In this document: piece after piece, positions 35,976 to 45,137 of the stretch | Layout of the letters: each line of letters starts with the position of its first letter | Position numbering within the stretch: the first letter of the stretch is position 1 | Assembly (NCBI RefSeq): GCF_040833985.1 | Contig: NZ_CP162139.1 | Span: 1,694,001 to 1,758,000, forward strand | Length of the DNA: 64,000 nt | Origin: Leptospira sp. WS4.C2 | Lineage (GTDB): Bacteria; Spirochaetota; Leptospiria; Leptospirales; Leptospiraceae | Reading direction: 5' to 3' | Made by a program: the position numbers and the translations under genes | Notes under the pieces: model-generated | Told to the model about the DNA's origin: nothing | Databases searched by the model: none | What the model saw: only the letters and a program-made list of their open reading frames with translations

Positions 35976-36944
35976 ATGCCAGTTCCTGGGATCACTGTTG
36001 ACACGATTTTACGAGATCACGACGATCTACAATTGATTTTGATCACCGGTGAGGCCGGACTAACAAACCGTATCAATAATGCGGAAATCAATCGACCAGG
36101 ACTATCTCTTACCGGATTTTTTGATTTTTTTGCGAATGACAGAATTCAAATTTTAGGGAAGGGGGAATGGGCCTATCTAAACTCTCTTTCAGGAGAGAAA
36201 CTCCATGAAATTACGGAGAAATTCTTTGAATTCCATTTAAATTGTATCATTTATACCCATGGCAATGAGCCACAAATTCCTTTTATAGAGAGAGCAAAAA
36301 CGAAAGGGATCCCCCTGTTTAAAACAGAAATTGCAACTCACCGTTTTATCACACTGATCTCTCAAATTTTAGATAGAGCTCTTGCACCAAGAACCATGCG
36401 TCATGGAGTACTCATTGAAGTTTTTGGAATTGGAACTTTACTTACTGGTCGTTCGGGTGTTGGTAAAAGTGAAACAGCACTTGAGCTCATCGAACGCGGC
36501 CATAGACTTGTGGCAGATGATATGGTGGAGATTCGACGACTCAGCGAAAGTTATTTGATTGGGTCCTGTTCTGATTTACTTCGTCATCATATGGAAATAC
36601 GCGGGCTTGGAATTTTAAACATCAAAGATCTGTTTGGTGTAGGCTCTGTTCGAGATCATAAACTTATTGAACTCATTATTAATTTAAAAGAATGGGAAGA
36701 ACAAACATCTGGTGAGTATGAAAGAACCGGTATCGAACAAAGTATGGAAGAAATTCTTGGTGTTTCTGTTCCTTATATCGAAATTCCTGTCAAACCCGGA
36801 AGGAATATTCCCATCATTGTAGAAACAGCGGCAATGAACCAACGTTTGCGTAAGATGGGAAAGAATAGTGCAAAAGAATTTTCGAATAAACTAAATACTT
36901 ATATTCAACAGAGTTCCATTGAAACAAATCCAATTAAAGATTAG
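35976..36944 (+). CDS. hprK: HPr kinase/phosphorylase
   Basis: A 322-residue bifunctional enzyme that phosphorylates HPr on its regulatory Ser and reverses this. The P-loop is GRSGVGKSE (158-166), followed by LELIERGHRLVADDMVEIRR and the HprK signature region EIRGLGILNIKDLFGVGSV. Its target, an HPr gene, overlaps its 3' end by 26 bp. In spirochaetes and several proteobacteria this pair exists without a full sugar PTS and is thought to be regulatory. Confidence 0.94.
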   Translation: MPVPGITVDTILRDHDDLQLILITGEAGLTNRINNAEINRPGLSLTGFFDFFANDRIQILGKGEWAYLNSLSGEKLHEITEKFFEFHLNCIIYTHGNEPQIPFIERAKTKGIPLFKTEIATHRFITLISQILDRALAPRTMRHGVLIEVFGIGTLLTGRSGVGKSETALELIERGHRLVADDMVEIRRLSESYLIGSCSDLLRHHMEIRGLGILNIKDLFGVGSVRDHKLIELIINLKEWEEQTSGEYERTGIEQSMEEILGVSVPYIEIPVKPGRNIPIIVETAAMNQRLRKMGKNSAKEFSNKLNTYIQQSSIETNPIKD

Positions 36945-37194
36945 AGAAGACAGCAGCGGACTTCATGCGAGACCTGCCTCATTATTTGTAAAAGTGGCAG
37001 CAAGTTTCCCTTGTGAAATTTTTGTAGTCAAAGATGATATTGAAGTCAACGGAAAATCCATTATGGGTCTTATGATGTTAGCATTAGGACCAGGTTCTGA
37101 ATTTTTTGTAAAGGCAGATGGAAAACGAGAAGAGGAGGCTCTTTTCGCTTTAGAAGCTTTAGTTGAGCGCAATTTTGAAGCGAATGCCACTTAA
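36919..37194 (+). CDS. ptsH: HPr-family phosphocarrier protein
   Basis: A 91-residue HPr beginning at TTG 36919. The phosphoacceptor His16 is in SGLHARPAS and the HprK target Ser47 in NGKSIMGLMML, so both phosphorylation sites are intact. No EI or EII genes are in the window. It overlaps hprK by 26 bp and the next gene by 11 bp, consistent with a regulatory PTS module tied to rpoN. Confidence 0.93.
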   Translation: MKQIQLKIREDSSGLHARPASLFVKVAASFPCEIFVVKDDIEVNGKSIMGLMMLALGPGSEFFVKADGKREEEALFALEALVERNFEANAT

Positions 37195-39013
37195 ATTTTT
37201 AAAAATTCTCCCGCGTTTATCTGATGAGAACAGATATTATTTACGCGATATCTTTATCTTTTTCCTTACCTTAGGAGTTTCTGTTGGATTTTCGGAATTA
37301 GTTTTTTTTAGACAAGAGGAAGACATTTCCTTTTTCTCTAAATTGGATACTTATGTTTTCATTCTCATTCCATTTTTTATCCTATCATTAATCTTAAGTT
37401 ATGTTTACCGCAATAGACGAAATAGAGAAACGGGAAAAATTCGGAGTTCCATTCGCTATCGACTAACACTCGCTTTTTTGTTTGTAGCCCTTGTCCCATC
37501 ACTACCTATTTTCATCCTTTCCTCTAATCTTACGGGCAGGCTCATTGAAGGTTTTTATCGAGTCGATATTTCTAATGCACTCCGGTCAGCAAATTTGATT
37601 ATTCAAAATGAAGAGAAAGAAGTGGAGACCGAATTTCTTGAAAAAGTGAGTATTTTGCGAACGAGATTATATGGCTTAAAAACCGATGGATATACTGTTT
37701 TTCAAAAGGGAGTCGAAAATGGACTCTTTGAAAAGAATGAATACTATTTGGGTTTTGCCGAATCAGGAAAACTGAGTTTTGAATCTAAAGGATTGTTTCG
37801 TAATATTAAAGGATTAGATTTTTTAGAGTCGAATCGTTCAGGGATTTTTGTCAGTCGGTTGTATTTAAATGATCGGTCTTATATTATTTGTCGGTTTCCG
37901 TTAGAACATGGGACTGAAGTTTACGTGGGCCAAAGAATTCACCAGGGAATGGAAAGTGATGTTCATAATATTGTAAATGCCACTTCTACATATGAAAAAG
38001 TAAGCCTTTGGAAAGAAAAAATTCCTTTCAGTGTTCGGATTACCATCGCATCATTTTCCTTTGCAATGTTTCTCATTGCCATTTCATTTTCTTTTCTTTT
38101 TGCACGTAAGATTTCTAAGCCAATCATTAACTTAGCTAATGCAACAAAGAAAGTATCCCTTGGAGAATCTGATATTCGATTGGAGAAAACGGAAGAAGGA
38201 GAAATGGGAATTCTTATAGATAGTTTTAATCAGATGGTCAGTGATTTGAATGCAAAATCTGAAGAACTGATGCATACGCAGAGGATTGCTGCTTGGAAAG
38301 AAGTAGCCCAACGTATGGCACACGAAATCAAAAATCCCCTAACACCGATTCAGTTGTCTGCTCAAAGAATCCAACGCAAATTTCAAAATCCAAAATCGAA
38401 ATCAGAAAATTTAGAATCCGTAATCTTTGATGCGACTGAGACCATTATTGGCCAAGTACGAGTGTTGGAACATCTTGTAAAAGAGTTTAGTGAATTTGCA
38501 AGGATGCCAGTGCCTGTTCTTATCAATCAAAACTTAAATCCGATTTTGGAAGAGGCCGTTGCTCTGTTTAAAGACACAACTGACATTGAGTTTGAATTAA
38601 AACTCGCAGAAAATCTGCCTGAAGTTTTCCTCGATAAACGACTGTTTTTGGGGGTGATTAATAACTTAATCAAAAATGCTGTTGAAGCTATTCAAACGGC
38701 TGAAAATTCTAAAGAGGAAATGGATATTTTAAGTCTCAAACGAAAAAAAATTCGAATCATGTCCAAACTGCAGAAAAAAGCCCTTCGTAAATCTATTGTG
38801 ATTGAAATTGATGATTCTGGCCCTGGGTTAAAACAGGAGTGGAGAGAAAAAATATTTGAACCCTATTTTTCTACTAAAGAAAAACATGGGTCAGGGATTG
38901 GCCTTGCCATTGTTCAAAAAACAATCATTGATCATCATGGTCATATTGCAGTCGAAAATTCTAAGTTAGGTGGGTGTAAATTTAGAATTGAACTTCCTTT
39001 GGATAGTCATTAA
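37184..39013 (+). CDS. NtrY-like sensor histidine kinase
   Basis: A 609-residue membrane kinase. ATG 37184 (with GAAG upstream) is preferred to TTG 37163. Three hydrophobic segments lie in the first 110 residues, a periplasmic or extracytoplasmic sensor region spans about 115-280, another membrane segment at about 282-305, then HAMP, HisKA with MAHEIKNPLTPIQLSAQRI, and the HATPase with NNLIKNAVEA, DDSGPG and GSGIGLAIVQ. The layout matches NtrY. A basic insert (KRKKIRIMSKLQKKALRK) sits within the ATPase domain. It overlaps its cognate regulator by 1 bp. Confidence 0.88.
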   Translation: MPLKFLKILPRLSDENRYYLRDIFIFFLTLGVSVGFSELVFFRQEEDISFFSKLDTYVFILIPFFILSLILSYVYRNRRNRETGKIRSSIRYRLTLAFLFVALVPSLPIFILSSNLTGRLIEGFYRVDISNALRSANLIIQNEEKEVETEFLEKVSILRTRLYGLKTDGYTVFQKGVENGLFEKNEYYLGFAESGKLSFESKGLFRNIKGLDFLESNRSGIFVSRLYLNDRSYIICRFPLEHGTEVYVGQRIHQGMESDVHNIVNATSTYEKVSLWKEKIPFSVRITIASFSFAMFLIAISFSFLFARKISKPIINLANATKKVSLGESDIRLEKTEEGEMGILIDSFNQMVSDLNAKSEELMHTQRIAAWKEVAQRMAHEIKNPLTPIQLSAQRIQRKFQNPKSKSENLESVIFDATETIIGQVRVLEHLVKEFSEFARMPVPVLINQNLNPILEEAVALFKDTTDIEFELKLAENLPEVFLDKRLFLGVINNLIKNAVEAIQTAENSKEEMDILSLKRKKIRIMSKLQKKALRKSIVIEIDDSGPGLKQEWREKIFEPYFSTKEKHGSGIGLAIVQKTIIDHHGHIAVENSKLGGCKFRIELPLDSH

Positions 39014-40365
39014 TGCAAAAACTAATTTATATACTAGACGATGAAACAGAAATACGAAAGTCCTTACGAGTGATTTTGGAGGATGAAGATTATTCTGTGG
39101 AAGATTTTGCCAATGGGAAGGCATTGCTGAAAGCCTTGTCTAAAGAAAGACCGTCGCTTGTATTGTTAGACGTTTGGGTAGGAAAAGAAGATGGGCTTTC
39201 CATTTTGGATGAATGTAGAAAGCTTTACCCAGGATTACCGATTGTTATGATTTCAGGCCATGGAACCATCGAACTTGCTGTAAATGCGACAAAGAAAGGT
39301 GCGGTTGATTTTTTAGAAAAACCACTTTCCATTGAGAAAGTAATTCAAACAATTGAGTCTTCATTAGAAAAAACAAAGGATACCGCGATTCCTGAATTCA
39401 AATTGGAAGTAGATGAGATTTTGGGCGAATCTTCTTCTATCCAGCGAGTGAAGTTTGCAATTTTCCAAGCTGCACAAACCAACGCTCGTGTCTTTATCTT
39501 TGGTGAAAATGGAACAGGAAAAGAACTAACAGCAAGAGCCATCCATCAGAATTCCAAACGGAAAAATGAGCCATACATTGAGTTCAACTGTGCATCAGTG
39601 CCAGAGGAAACCTTAGAACAAGAGTTATTTGGTTTAGAAACAGTTGGAAGTCAGGAAAAAAAAGAAATTAAAATGGGTAGATGGGAAGAAGCACAAAATG
39701 GAACATTATTCTTAGATGAAGTTTGTGATTTAACCCCCGCTGTACAATCCAAAGTTTTGAAAGCCATATTAGAACAAAAATTAGATCGAGTGGGTGGTAA
39801 GGAATCTGTATCGGTTGATGTTCGAATCATTGCTGCGACCAACTCCAATGTGGAAGAAGCCATTCGGGAAGGTAGGTTTCGAGAAGACTTATATTATGCT
39901 TTGAGTGTGATCCCCATGGAGTTACCTCCTCTTCGCGAGAGAAACCAAGACATTCCCTTACTTGCGGAATACTATTTAAAAAAATCCATAGCGGAAAACA
40001 ATCTCTCACCGAAAACTATTGACCGGGAAGGACTTGATGCTCTCACCACTCATTTTTGGCCAGGAAATGTTAGAGAACTTGGAAATATTTTAGAAAGGCT
40101 GAGCATTCTAGTTCCAGGAGATACAATCCGAGCGAAGGATGTAAAGGAAGCATTACATGGATTTAAAAAAGCCAATGAAATGGTGGCCCGCGGTGATTTG
40201 AAACATGCAAAAGAAGAGTTTGAACGCCAGTATATCATTAAAACATTACAAATTTGCGAAGGAAATGTGACTCGAACTTCCAAGGCGTTAGGTATCGAAC
40301 GAACGCATTTATACAGAAAATTACGTTCCTTAAATATTTCTGTCGAACAATTAAACGAGGGTTAG
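39013..40365 (+). CDS. NtrX-like response regulator lacking GAFTGA
   Basis: A 450-residue protein: receiver domain with phosphoacceptor D53 and Lys in FLEKP, AAA+ domain with Walker A GENGTGKE (164-171) and Walker B GTLFLDEV (from 230), and a C-terminal Fis-type helix-turn-helix (EGNVTRTSKALGIERTHLYR). After ELFG (204-207), where sigma-54 activators have GAFTGA, the sequence is LETVGSQEKKEIKMGRW. The sigma-54 contact loop is therefore absent, although rpoN is five genes upstream. It may act as a sigma-70 regulator or repressor. Confidence 0.87.
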   Translation: MQKLIYILDDETEIRKSLRVILEDEDYSVEDFANGKALLKALSKERPSLVLLDVWVGKEDGLSILDECRKLYPGLPIVMISGHGTIELAVNATKKGAVDFLEKPLSIEKVIQTIESSLEKTKDTAIPEFKLEVDEILGESSSIQRVKFAIFQAAQTNARVFIFGENGTGKELTARAIHQNSKRKNEPYIEFNCASVPEETLEQELFGLETVGSQEKKEIKMGRWEEAQNGTLFLDEVCDLTPAVQSKVLKAILEQKLDRVGGKESVSVDVRIIAATNSNVEEAIREGRFREDLYYALSVIPMELPPLRERNQDIPLLAEYYLKKSIAENNLSPKTIDREGLDALTTHFWPGNVRELGNILERLSILVPGDTIRAKDVKEALHGFKKANEMVARGDLKHAKEEFERQYIIKTLQICEGNVTRTSKALGIERTHLYRKLRSLNISVEQLNEG

Positions 40366-40366
40366 T

Positions 40367-41185
40367 ATGGATCAAAAAACAATTTTATCTCGATTTACTG
40401 ACATTCTCACGGAAGCGAAATTCTTAATTCAAAATAAATCCGTTTCTATTTATCGATTTCAAGAGGAAAAGGATCCGAATGATTTTGTTTTCCCCTGGAA
40501 ATCCAAGGTTCCCGAATCGCTGGAAATGCAAAAGAAACAACAAAAGGAAAGCCAAAGAAAGAATAAAGACTTGGTGAATTTTTCTTGTACCTTCTGCAAA
40601 GGTAAACTGAGCGGAGTGCGTCAGTTCTTACACAAAGGGAGAAAACCTGTCCTTATCCTTCATTATACTGGTGCCACAAATCCAAAAGAAAAACCATTTA
40701 CTAAAACAAAACCCAATCAAATTTTTAAGGACAAACTAACTGAAAATAGCTGGGGGGAACTAGTCCAGAAGGTGTTTGGATTTTCTTTTGAAGAGTTCTT
40801 TTACCAAGAATACCCTGCTTGTACATTTTCCCATACCGATTCTAAAGATACGGATTGGACGGAAAGAGTTGAAAATTGTAAATTCCATGTAAAGGACACA
40901 GTAGAGGAATATGGAATCAAAATGATTGTGGTTCTTGGATCTTCCGCCAAACTTTTGTTTGGAGCTGATAAGGCAAAAGAACTTCTTGGCAAACAGATTC
41001 ACTGGGATTTATCAGGTCTTTCTATTCCAATTGTCACCACAAGATCACCCGAAGCCCTTGTTTTTCTGGGAGAAAAGGCTAAAAAGACTGATTCGGAATC
41101 CAATCTATTTCAATATGGAAAAGAAAAACAAGAATTGGAAGAAAGTTTTATCTCCCATCTAACTCTACTCAAACCTTATATCTAG
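40367..41185 (+). CDS. Divergent uracil-DNA glycosylase-like protein
   Basis: A 272-residue protein that I place tentatively in the UDG superfamily. The middle has a CTFC pair (C74, C77) at the place where family 4 UDGs have their first iron-sulphur cysteines, and YPACTF...VENCKFH followed by IKMIVVLGSSAKLLFG matches the second cysteine region and the typical VxLGxxAxxxLLG strand. The active-site GEAPG block is replaced by HYTGATN. It is thus either a very divergent or a catalytically inactive homologue. It lies 1 bp before priA, consistent with a DNA-related role. Confidence 0.5.
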   Translation: MDQKTILSRFTDILTEAKFLIQNKSVSIYRFQEEKDPNDFVFPWKSKVPESLEMQKKQQKESQRKNKDLVNFSCTFCKGKLSGVRQFLHKGRKPVLILHYTGATNPKEKPFTKTKPNQIFKDKLTENSWGELVQKVFGFSFEEFFYQEYPACTFSHTDSKDTDWTERVENCKFHVKDTVEEYGIKMIVVLGSSAKLLFGADKAKELLGKQIHWDLSGLSIPIVTTRSPEALVFLGEKAKKTDSESNLFQYGKEKQELEESFISHLTLLKPYI

Positions 41186-41186
41186 T

Positions 41187-43139
41187 ATGATCCAATACGC
41201 GGAAGTTGCTTTAAACCTTTCTTGGGAAAGTAAAACACTGACCTATGAAATCCCCCAAGGGATAGAAAGTTTAGATCGGGGAGTCCGCGTAATTGTGCCT
41301 CTCAATGGAAAGGAATGGGAAGGAGTCGTCACCGAAATCCATTCGAATGAACCTAATTACGAAACCTTATCCATTCTAAAGGCTATTGATTCCGAACCGG
41401 TGCTCACGGAAGAACAATTGGATCTGGCTCAATGGATGGCTGATACCTATTTATCTTCACTTGGTGAAGCTTTGTTTTTGATGGTTCCGAAAGGGAAAAA
41501 AAGAAAAAAACAAAATGGGACGCCAGTAAAAATTCATGCTGAACTTTTACATCCGTTAAATGGATCCCAAACAAAAGCTCTGGAAGAAATTAAGTCAGGT
41601 TCAAAATCGCAAACCCATTTATTGTATGGGATTACGGGAAGTGGTAAAACCGAAGTGTATATGCATCTGATGGCGGAGGTTTTAAGTAAACCCAAAGGAT
41701 CTGTGATTTTTCTTGTACCGGAGATTTCTTTAACCTATCCCACTATCGCAAGGATAGAAAAAATTTTCCCCGGACAAGTGGCAGTCCTTCATTCGCATTT
41801 ACGTACCTCAGAAAAGTTCCAAAACTACTTGGATTTGAAGGAAGGAAAAAAACGGATTTGTATCGGAACTCGTTCTGCCGTTTTTGCACCTTTGTCCAAT
41901 ATCGACCTTATCATTTTGGATGAAGAACATGATGCTTCTTATAAAGAACATGGCTCTCCTCGGTATCATGTCCGCCAGGTTGCCTTACAACGGATCGGAA
42001 AAACTGGCGGAAAACTCTTGTTAGGTTCTGCGACTCCAAGTGTGGAGATCTATTACCTGGCCAAAGCAGGTCAAATTGGGTATTCGGAGCTGAAAGAAAG
42101 GGCAAATCCCCATGCCTCTCTTCCTTCCGTGGAAATTACAGATAAAAAGGAAGACTCAGATCTTCTTTCAGGGGACTTACAGTTTAAAATTGCAGACCGA
42201 TTGAAAAAAGAAGAACAGACCATCATTCTCTTGAATCGACGCGGTTACAATCCCTTCATTTATTCCACTACCACAAAAGAATTCATCCATTGTCCTAAAT
42301 GTACAGCCACTCTTTGTTATCATTCTGATAAGACCGTTAGGTGCCATCTCTGTGGTTATAAATCCACCTTACAAAGTCTAAAAGCCCTTCATGGAGAAGA
42401 CTTGGATCTTTTTGGTGCGGGAACACAAAAGTTAGAAGAGTATTTGCTCTCTCATTTTCCAAAAGCTCGGATTGAAAGGTTGGATCAGGATAGTTCTAAA
42501 AACAAAGAGGTAACTCGGGACGTTTTGGAGAAGTTAGGCGAAGGTAATTTGGATATTCTCACCGGAACCCAGATGATCGCCAAAGGTTTGGATTATGCAA
42601 ACGTCACTCTTGTGGGAATTCTGAACGCCAACCATGGACTTGGGGTTCCTGACTTTCGTAGTAGTGAAAGGACATATTCTCTTATTTCTCAAGTGGCGGG
42701 AAGGGCAGGAAGAGGAGAGAAACGGGGAGAGGTTCTCATCCAATCCAATGATCCAGAACACCCTGTCCTAAAGATGGCAATGGAACAGAACTATCCTGCT
42801 TTTTTTGAATGGGAACTAACTTTTAGAAGAGATTTGTTTTATCCACCTTTCTCTCGTTTGGCGAGACTAGTTTTTCGATCCAAATATGAAGATATTGCCA
42901 ACAAACAATCTGTTTTGTATGCGGAAAACTTAAAAGAAGGGATCGATGAATCAGTAATTCTTCTTGGACCAAGTCAATGTCCCTTTTACAAAATTGATAA
43001 TAACTACAGGTATCATATTTTGTTAAAGTCGAAATCCATTACTACCTTACGAAATCTTTTGCGAGATACCAAATCAAAATTTAAAGTCGATTCCAAATGT
43101 TATATTGAATATGATTTGGATCCTCTGGAATTAGTATAA
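41187..43139 (+). CDS. priA: Primosomal protein N' (PriA helicase) with reduced zinc motif
   Basis: A 650-residue superfamily 2 helicase that restarts collapsed replication forks. The N-terminal 3'-DNA-binding domain is present, then Walker A GITGSGKTEVY, DEEHDASYK, LGSATPS, GTQMIAKGLDY and QVAGRAGRG. The zinc region has only four of the usual eight Cys: C369, C372, C386 and C389. The first canonical pair is S360/T363 and the last pair is also missing. Helicase motifs are intact. It is slightly shorter than the E. coli protein (about 730). Confidence 0.93.
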   Translation: MIQYAEVALNLSWESKTLTYEIPQGIESLDRGVRVIVPLNGKEWEGVVTEIHSNEPNYETLSILKAIDSEPVLTEEQLDLAQWMADTYLSSLGEALFLMVPKGKKRKKQNGTPVKIHAELLHPLNGSQTKALEEIKSGSKSQTHLLYGITGSGKTEVYMHLMAEVLSKPKGSVIFLVPEISLTYPTIARIEKIFPGQVAVLHSHLRTSEKFQNYLDLKEGKKRICIGTRSAVFAPLSNIDLIILDEEHDASYKEHGSPRYHVRQVALQRIGKTGGKLLLGSATPSVEIYYLAKAGQIGYSELKERANPHASLPSVEITDKKEDSDLLSGDLQFKIADRLKKEEQTIILLNRRGYNPFIYSTTTKEFIHCPKCTATLCYHSDKTVRCHLCGYKSTLQSLKALHGEDLDLFGAGTQKLEEYLLSHFPKARIERLDQDSSKNKEVTRDVLEKLGEGNLDILTGTQMIAKGLDYANVTLVGILNANHGLGVPDFRSSERTYSLISQVAGRAGRGEKRGEVLIQSNDPEHPVLKMAMEQNYPAFFEWELTFRRDLFYPPFSRLARLVFRSKYEDIANKQSVLYAENLKEGIDESVILLGPSQCPFYKIDNNYRYHILLKSKSITTLRNLLRDTKSKFKVDSKCYIEYDLDPLELV

Positions 43140-43151
43140 TAGGAAAAAACA

Positions 43152-44120
43152 ATGAAACTTTCGATCGGATATTTTGGATCCCCCGAACACTCAAAAGAAT
43201 TATTATCCCTTTTAATCGATGCGGGAATCCAAGTTGATTTTGTTGTCACCAACATCGACAAACCAGTGGGTCGAAAACAAACCATCACACCCACACCCGT
43301 AAAGGAATTGGCTCTGGCCAAAGGAATTCCTGTCATCCAATCCCCAAAACTAAGAACCGATGAAGAGGCCCAAAAACAAATCTTAGCCTTTGGATCTCTT
43401 GTTCATATTGTTTATGCTTATGGGTCGATTGTTCCTGAAATAGTCTTCCAAGATCCTAAGTTTGGTAGCATCAATCTCCATGGCAGTCTGTTACCAAAAT
43501 ACCGTGGGGCCTCGCCTGTACAAAGTTTCCTCCTCAGTGGTGAAGAGAGATCTGGATTTACGATTCAGTACTTAGCCAAGGAAGTGGATTCGGGGGATAT
43601 CATCTCGCAGAAATCGTGGCAGGTGGGTCCATTGGAAACCACAGCTTCTCTATTGGAATCGATTACTAAGGAAGGGGCGATGGAACTCATCCGCCTTCTA
43701 AAGCAATTGGAATCCACAGAAACCAGGTGGAAATCCCAGCCGCAAGATGGAATGCAAGCCACCCATTGCAAAAAGATCACGGGAGCCGACAGGCCCGTTT
43801 TATGGACAGAATCTGCGATGAGTATCCATAACCGGATTCGAGCACTCTATCCTGATCCTTTGGCGATCACTGAGTTTCGGGGAAAAAAACTCATCCTGAT
43901 TTCCTCGTATTTGCCTGATGAATCGGTGGAACCCATCCCTAAACCGGAAGGGCTCATGCCTGGTTCCTTTTTCCTATACCAGAAAAAAAGGCTTTTCTGC
44001 CTCTGTGGAGACGGAAACCTGCTTGGTATAGATACCTTACAACCCGAAGGTAAAAAACCCATGAAAGGATTTGAGTTTTTCAATGGGGCACGGGTTTTAG
44101 CCGGAGAATCATTTACGTGA
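43152..44120 (+). CDS. fmt: Methionyl-tRNA formyltransferase
   Basis: A 322-residue enzyme that formylates initiator Met-tRNA. The formyltransferase signature NLHGSLLPKYRGASPVQ, the preceding YAYGSIVPE, and the C-terminal OB-like tRNA-binding domain (IRALYPDP) are seen. It follows priA by 12 bp. The neighbouring peptide deformylase gene often present in this cluster is absent. The last four bases overlap the next gene. Confidence 0.95.
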   Translation: MKLSIGYFGSPEHSKELLSLLIDAGIQVDFVVTNIDKPVGRKQTITPTPVKELALAKGIPVIQSPKLRTDEEAQKQILAFGSLVHIVYAYGSIVPEIVFQDPKFGSINLHGSLLPKYRGASPVQSFLLSGEERSGFTIQYLAKEVDSGDIISQKSWQVGPLETTASLLESITKEGAMELIRLLKQLESTETRWKSQPQDGMQATHCKKITGADRPVLWTESAMSIHNRIRALYPDPLAITEFRGKKLILISSYLPDESVEPIPKPEGLMPGSFFLYQKKRLFCLCGDGNLLGIDTLQPEGKKPMKGFEFFNGARVLAGESFT

Positions 44121-45136
44121 AAGAAAAGTTTCTAAAAATTCTACCTTACAGTGGTTATGTTCTATTTGTCGGTTTAGGACTCCTTGTTTTTTTTGTAGCT
44201 GCCTTCCTCGTGGTCGTCGTTCGAACCAAAGAAGAACAAAAGGTCATGATGCCTTATGTGATTGGTAAAAACTACATTGAGGTTCATAACGAACTCCAAA
44301 GACTCCAACTCAAAGTTCGATTGGAAACCCAACGCATTCCTGAAAAAACAGATGGGATCATTCTTTCTCAATCCATCGATCCTGGAAAGGAAGTGGAAGC
44401 TGGATCAAAACTCTATCTCACTGTCAATATTGGATTTGATCGAGTCACAATCCCCGATGTCAAAGGCCAAGATTTAAAACGAGCCAAAGCAATTTTAGAA
44501 AAAGTATTATCCGGGGAAGTGTATGTTCCTCTGCAAATTGGTGGGATCACTTATGTTCCAGCAGTGGGGGATGAACCTGCAGACACCGTCATTGACCAAA
44601 TTCCTGCTCCGGGAAAAGAAACTCATTCTGGTGAAAAAATCTATTTACTCGTAACAGAAGCAAATCCTGAAAAGAAATCTAACCAATCGGCAAATGAACC
44701 GAATGATTCGACAAAGTTTGTTGGCACTCCCGTTCCTTTTGTGATCGATTATCTACAGAGAAAAAAAATTCCTTACCTTTTAAAAGAAACCACCAAACCA
44801 GAGTTTCGCGACTTACATGGCTTAGTGTCTTCTTTTGAATTAAAACCTACTGGGGCCGAAGTTGGTGCCTTCTTTTTAAAACCTTCTGAATCTCTCGTCC
44901 AAGACTATGAATTCCTTGAATATGAAGTCGATGATGATGATATTTATTCAGCTAAGCTGAGTTATACGAAACCGGGGGAAGATACAGAAGTGGAAAAAGA
45001 GATTCTAACAAACCAAAGTCTGAAAGAAGACGAACCGGTTCGTTTTCTCATCCACCGAGCAGGAAACGTTAAGGTGACCTTAACTGGAAAGGAATCTGGT
45101 GTGGCAAAGGTTTGGAAATTAAAAGGAACGTATTAA
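44117..45136 (+). CDS. Membrane-anchored PASTA-domain protein without kinase domain
   Basis: A 339-residue protein starting at GTG 44117, overlapping fmt by 4 bp. A membrane segment lies at about 14-36, then extracytoplasmic PASTA repeats: first about 45-108 ([32 protein letters not shown]), second about 110-184 ([32 protein letters not shown]), and a third divergent one after a Ser/Asn-rich linker. PASTA domains bind peptidoglycan fragments in PrkC-type kinases and PBPs, but neither catalytic domain is present. The gene lies between fmt and rpe, the position of prkC in Firmicutes. Confidence 0.85.
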   Translation: MKEKFLKILPYSGYVLFVGLGLLVFFVAAFLVVVVRTKEEQKVMMPYVIGKNYIEVHNELQRLQLKVRLETQRIPEKTDGIILSQSIDPGKEVEAGSKLYLTVNIGFDRVTIPDVKGQDLKRAKAILEKVLSGEVYVPLQIGGITYVPAVGDEPADTVIDQIPAPGKETHSGEKIYLLVTEANPEKKSNQSANEPNDSTKFVGTPVPFVIDYLQRKKIPYLLKETTKPEFRDLHGLVSSFELKPTGAEVGAFFLKPSESLVQDYEFLEYEVDDDDIYSAKLSYTKPGEDTEVEKEILTNQSLKEDEPVRFLIHRAGNVKVTLTGKESGVAKVWKLKGTY

Positions 45137-45137
45137 G

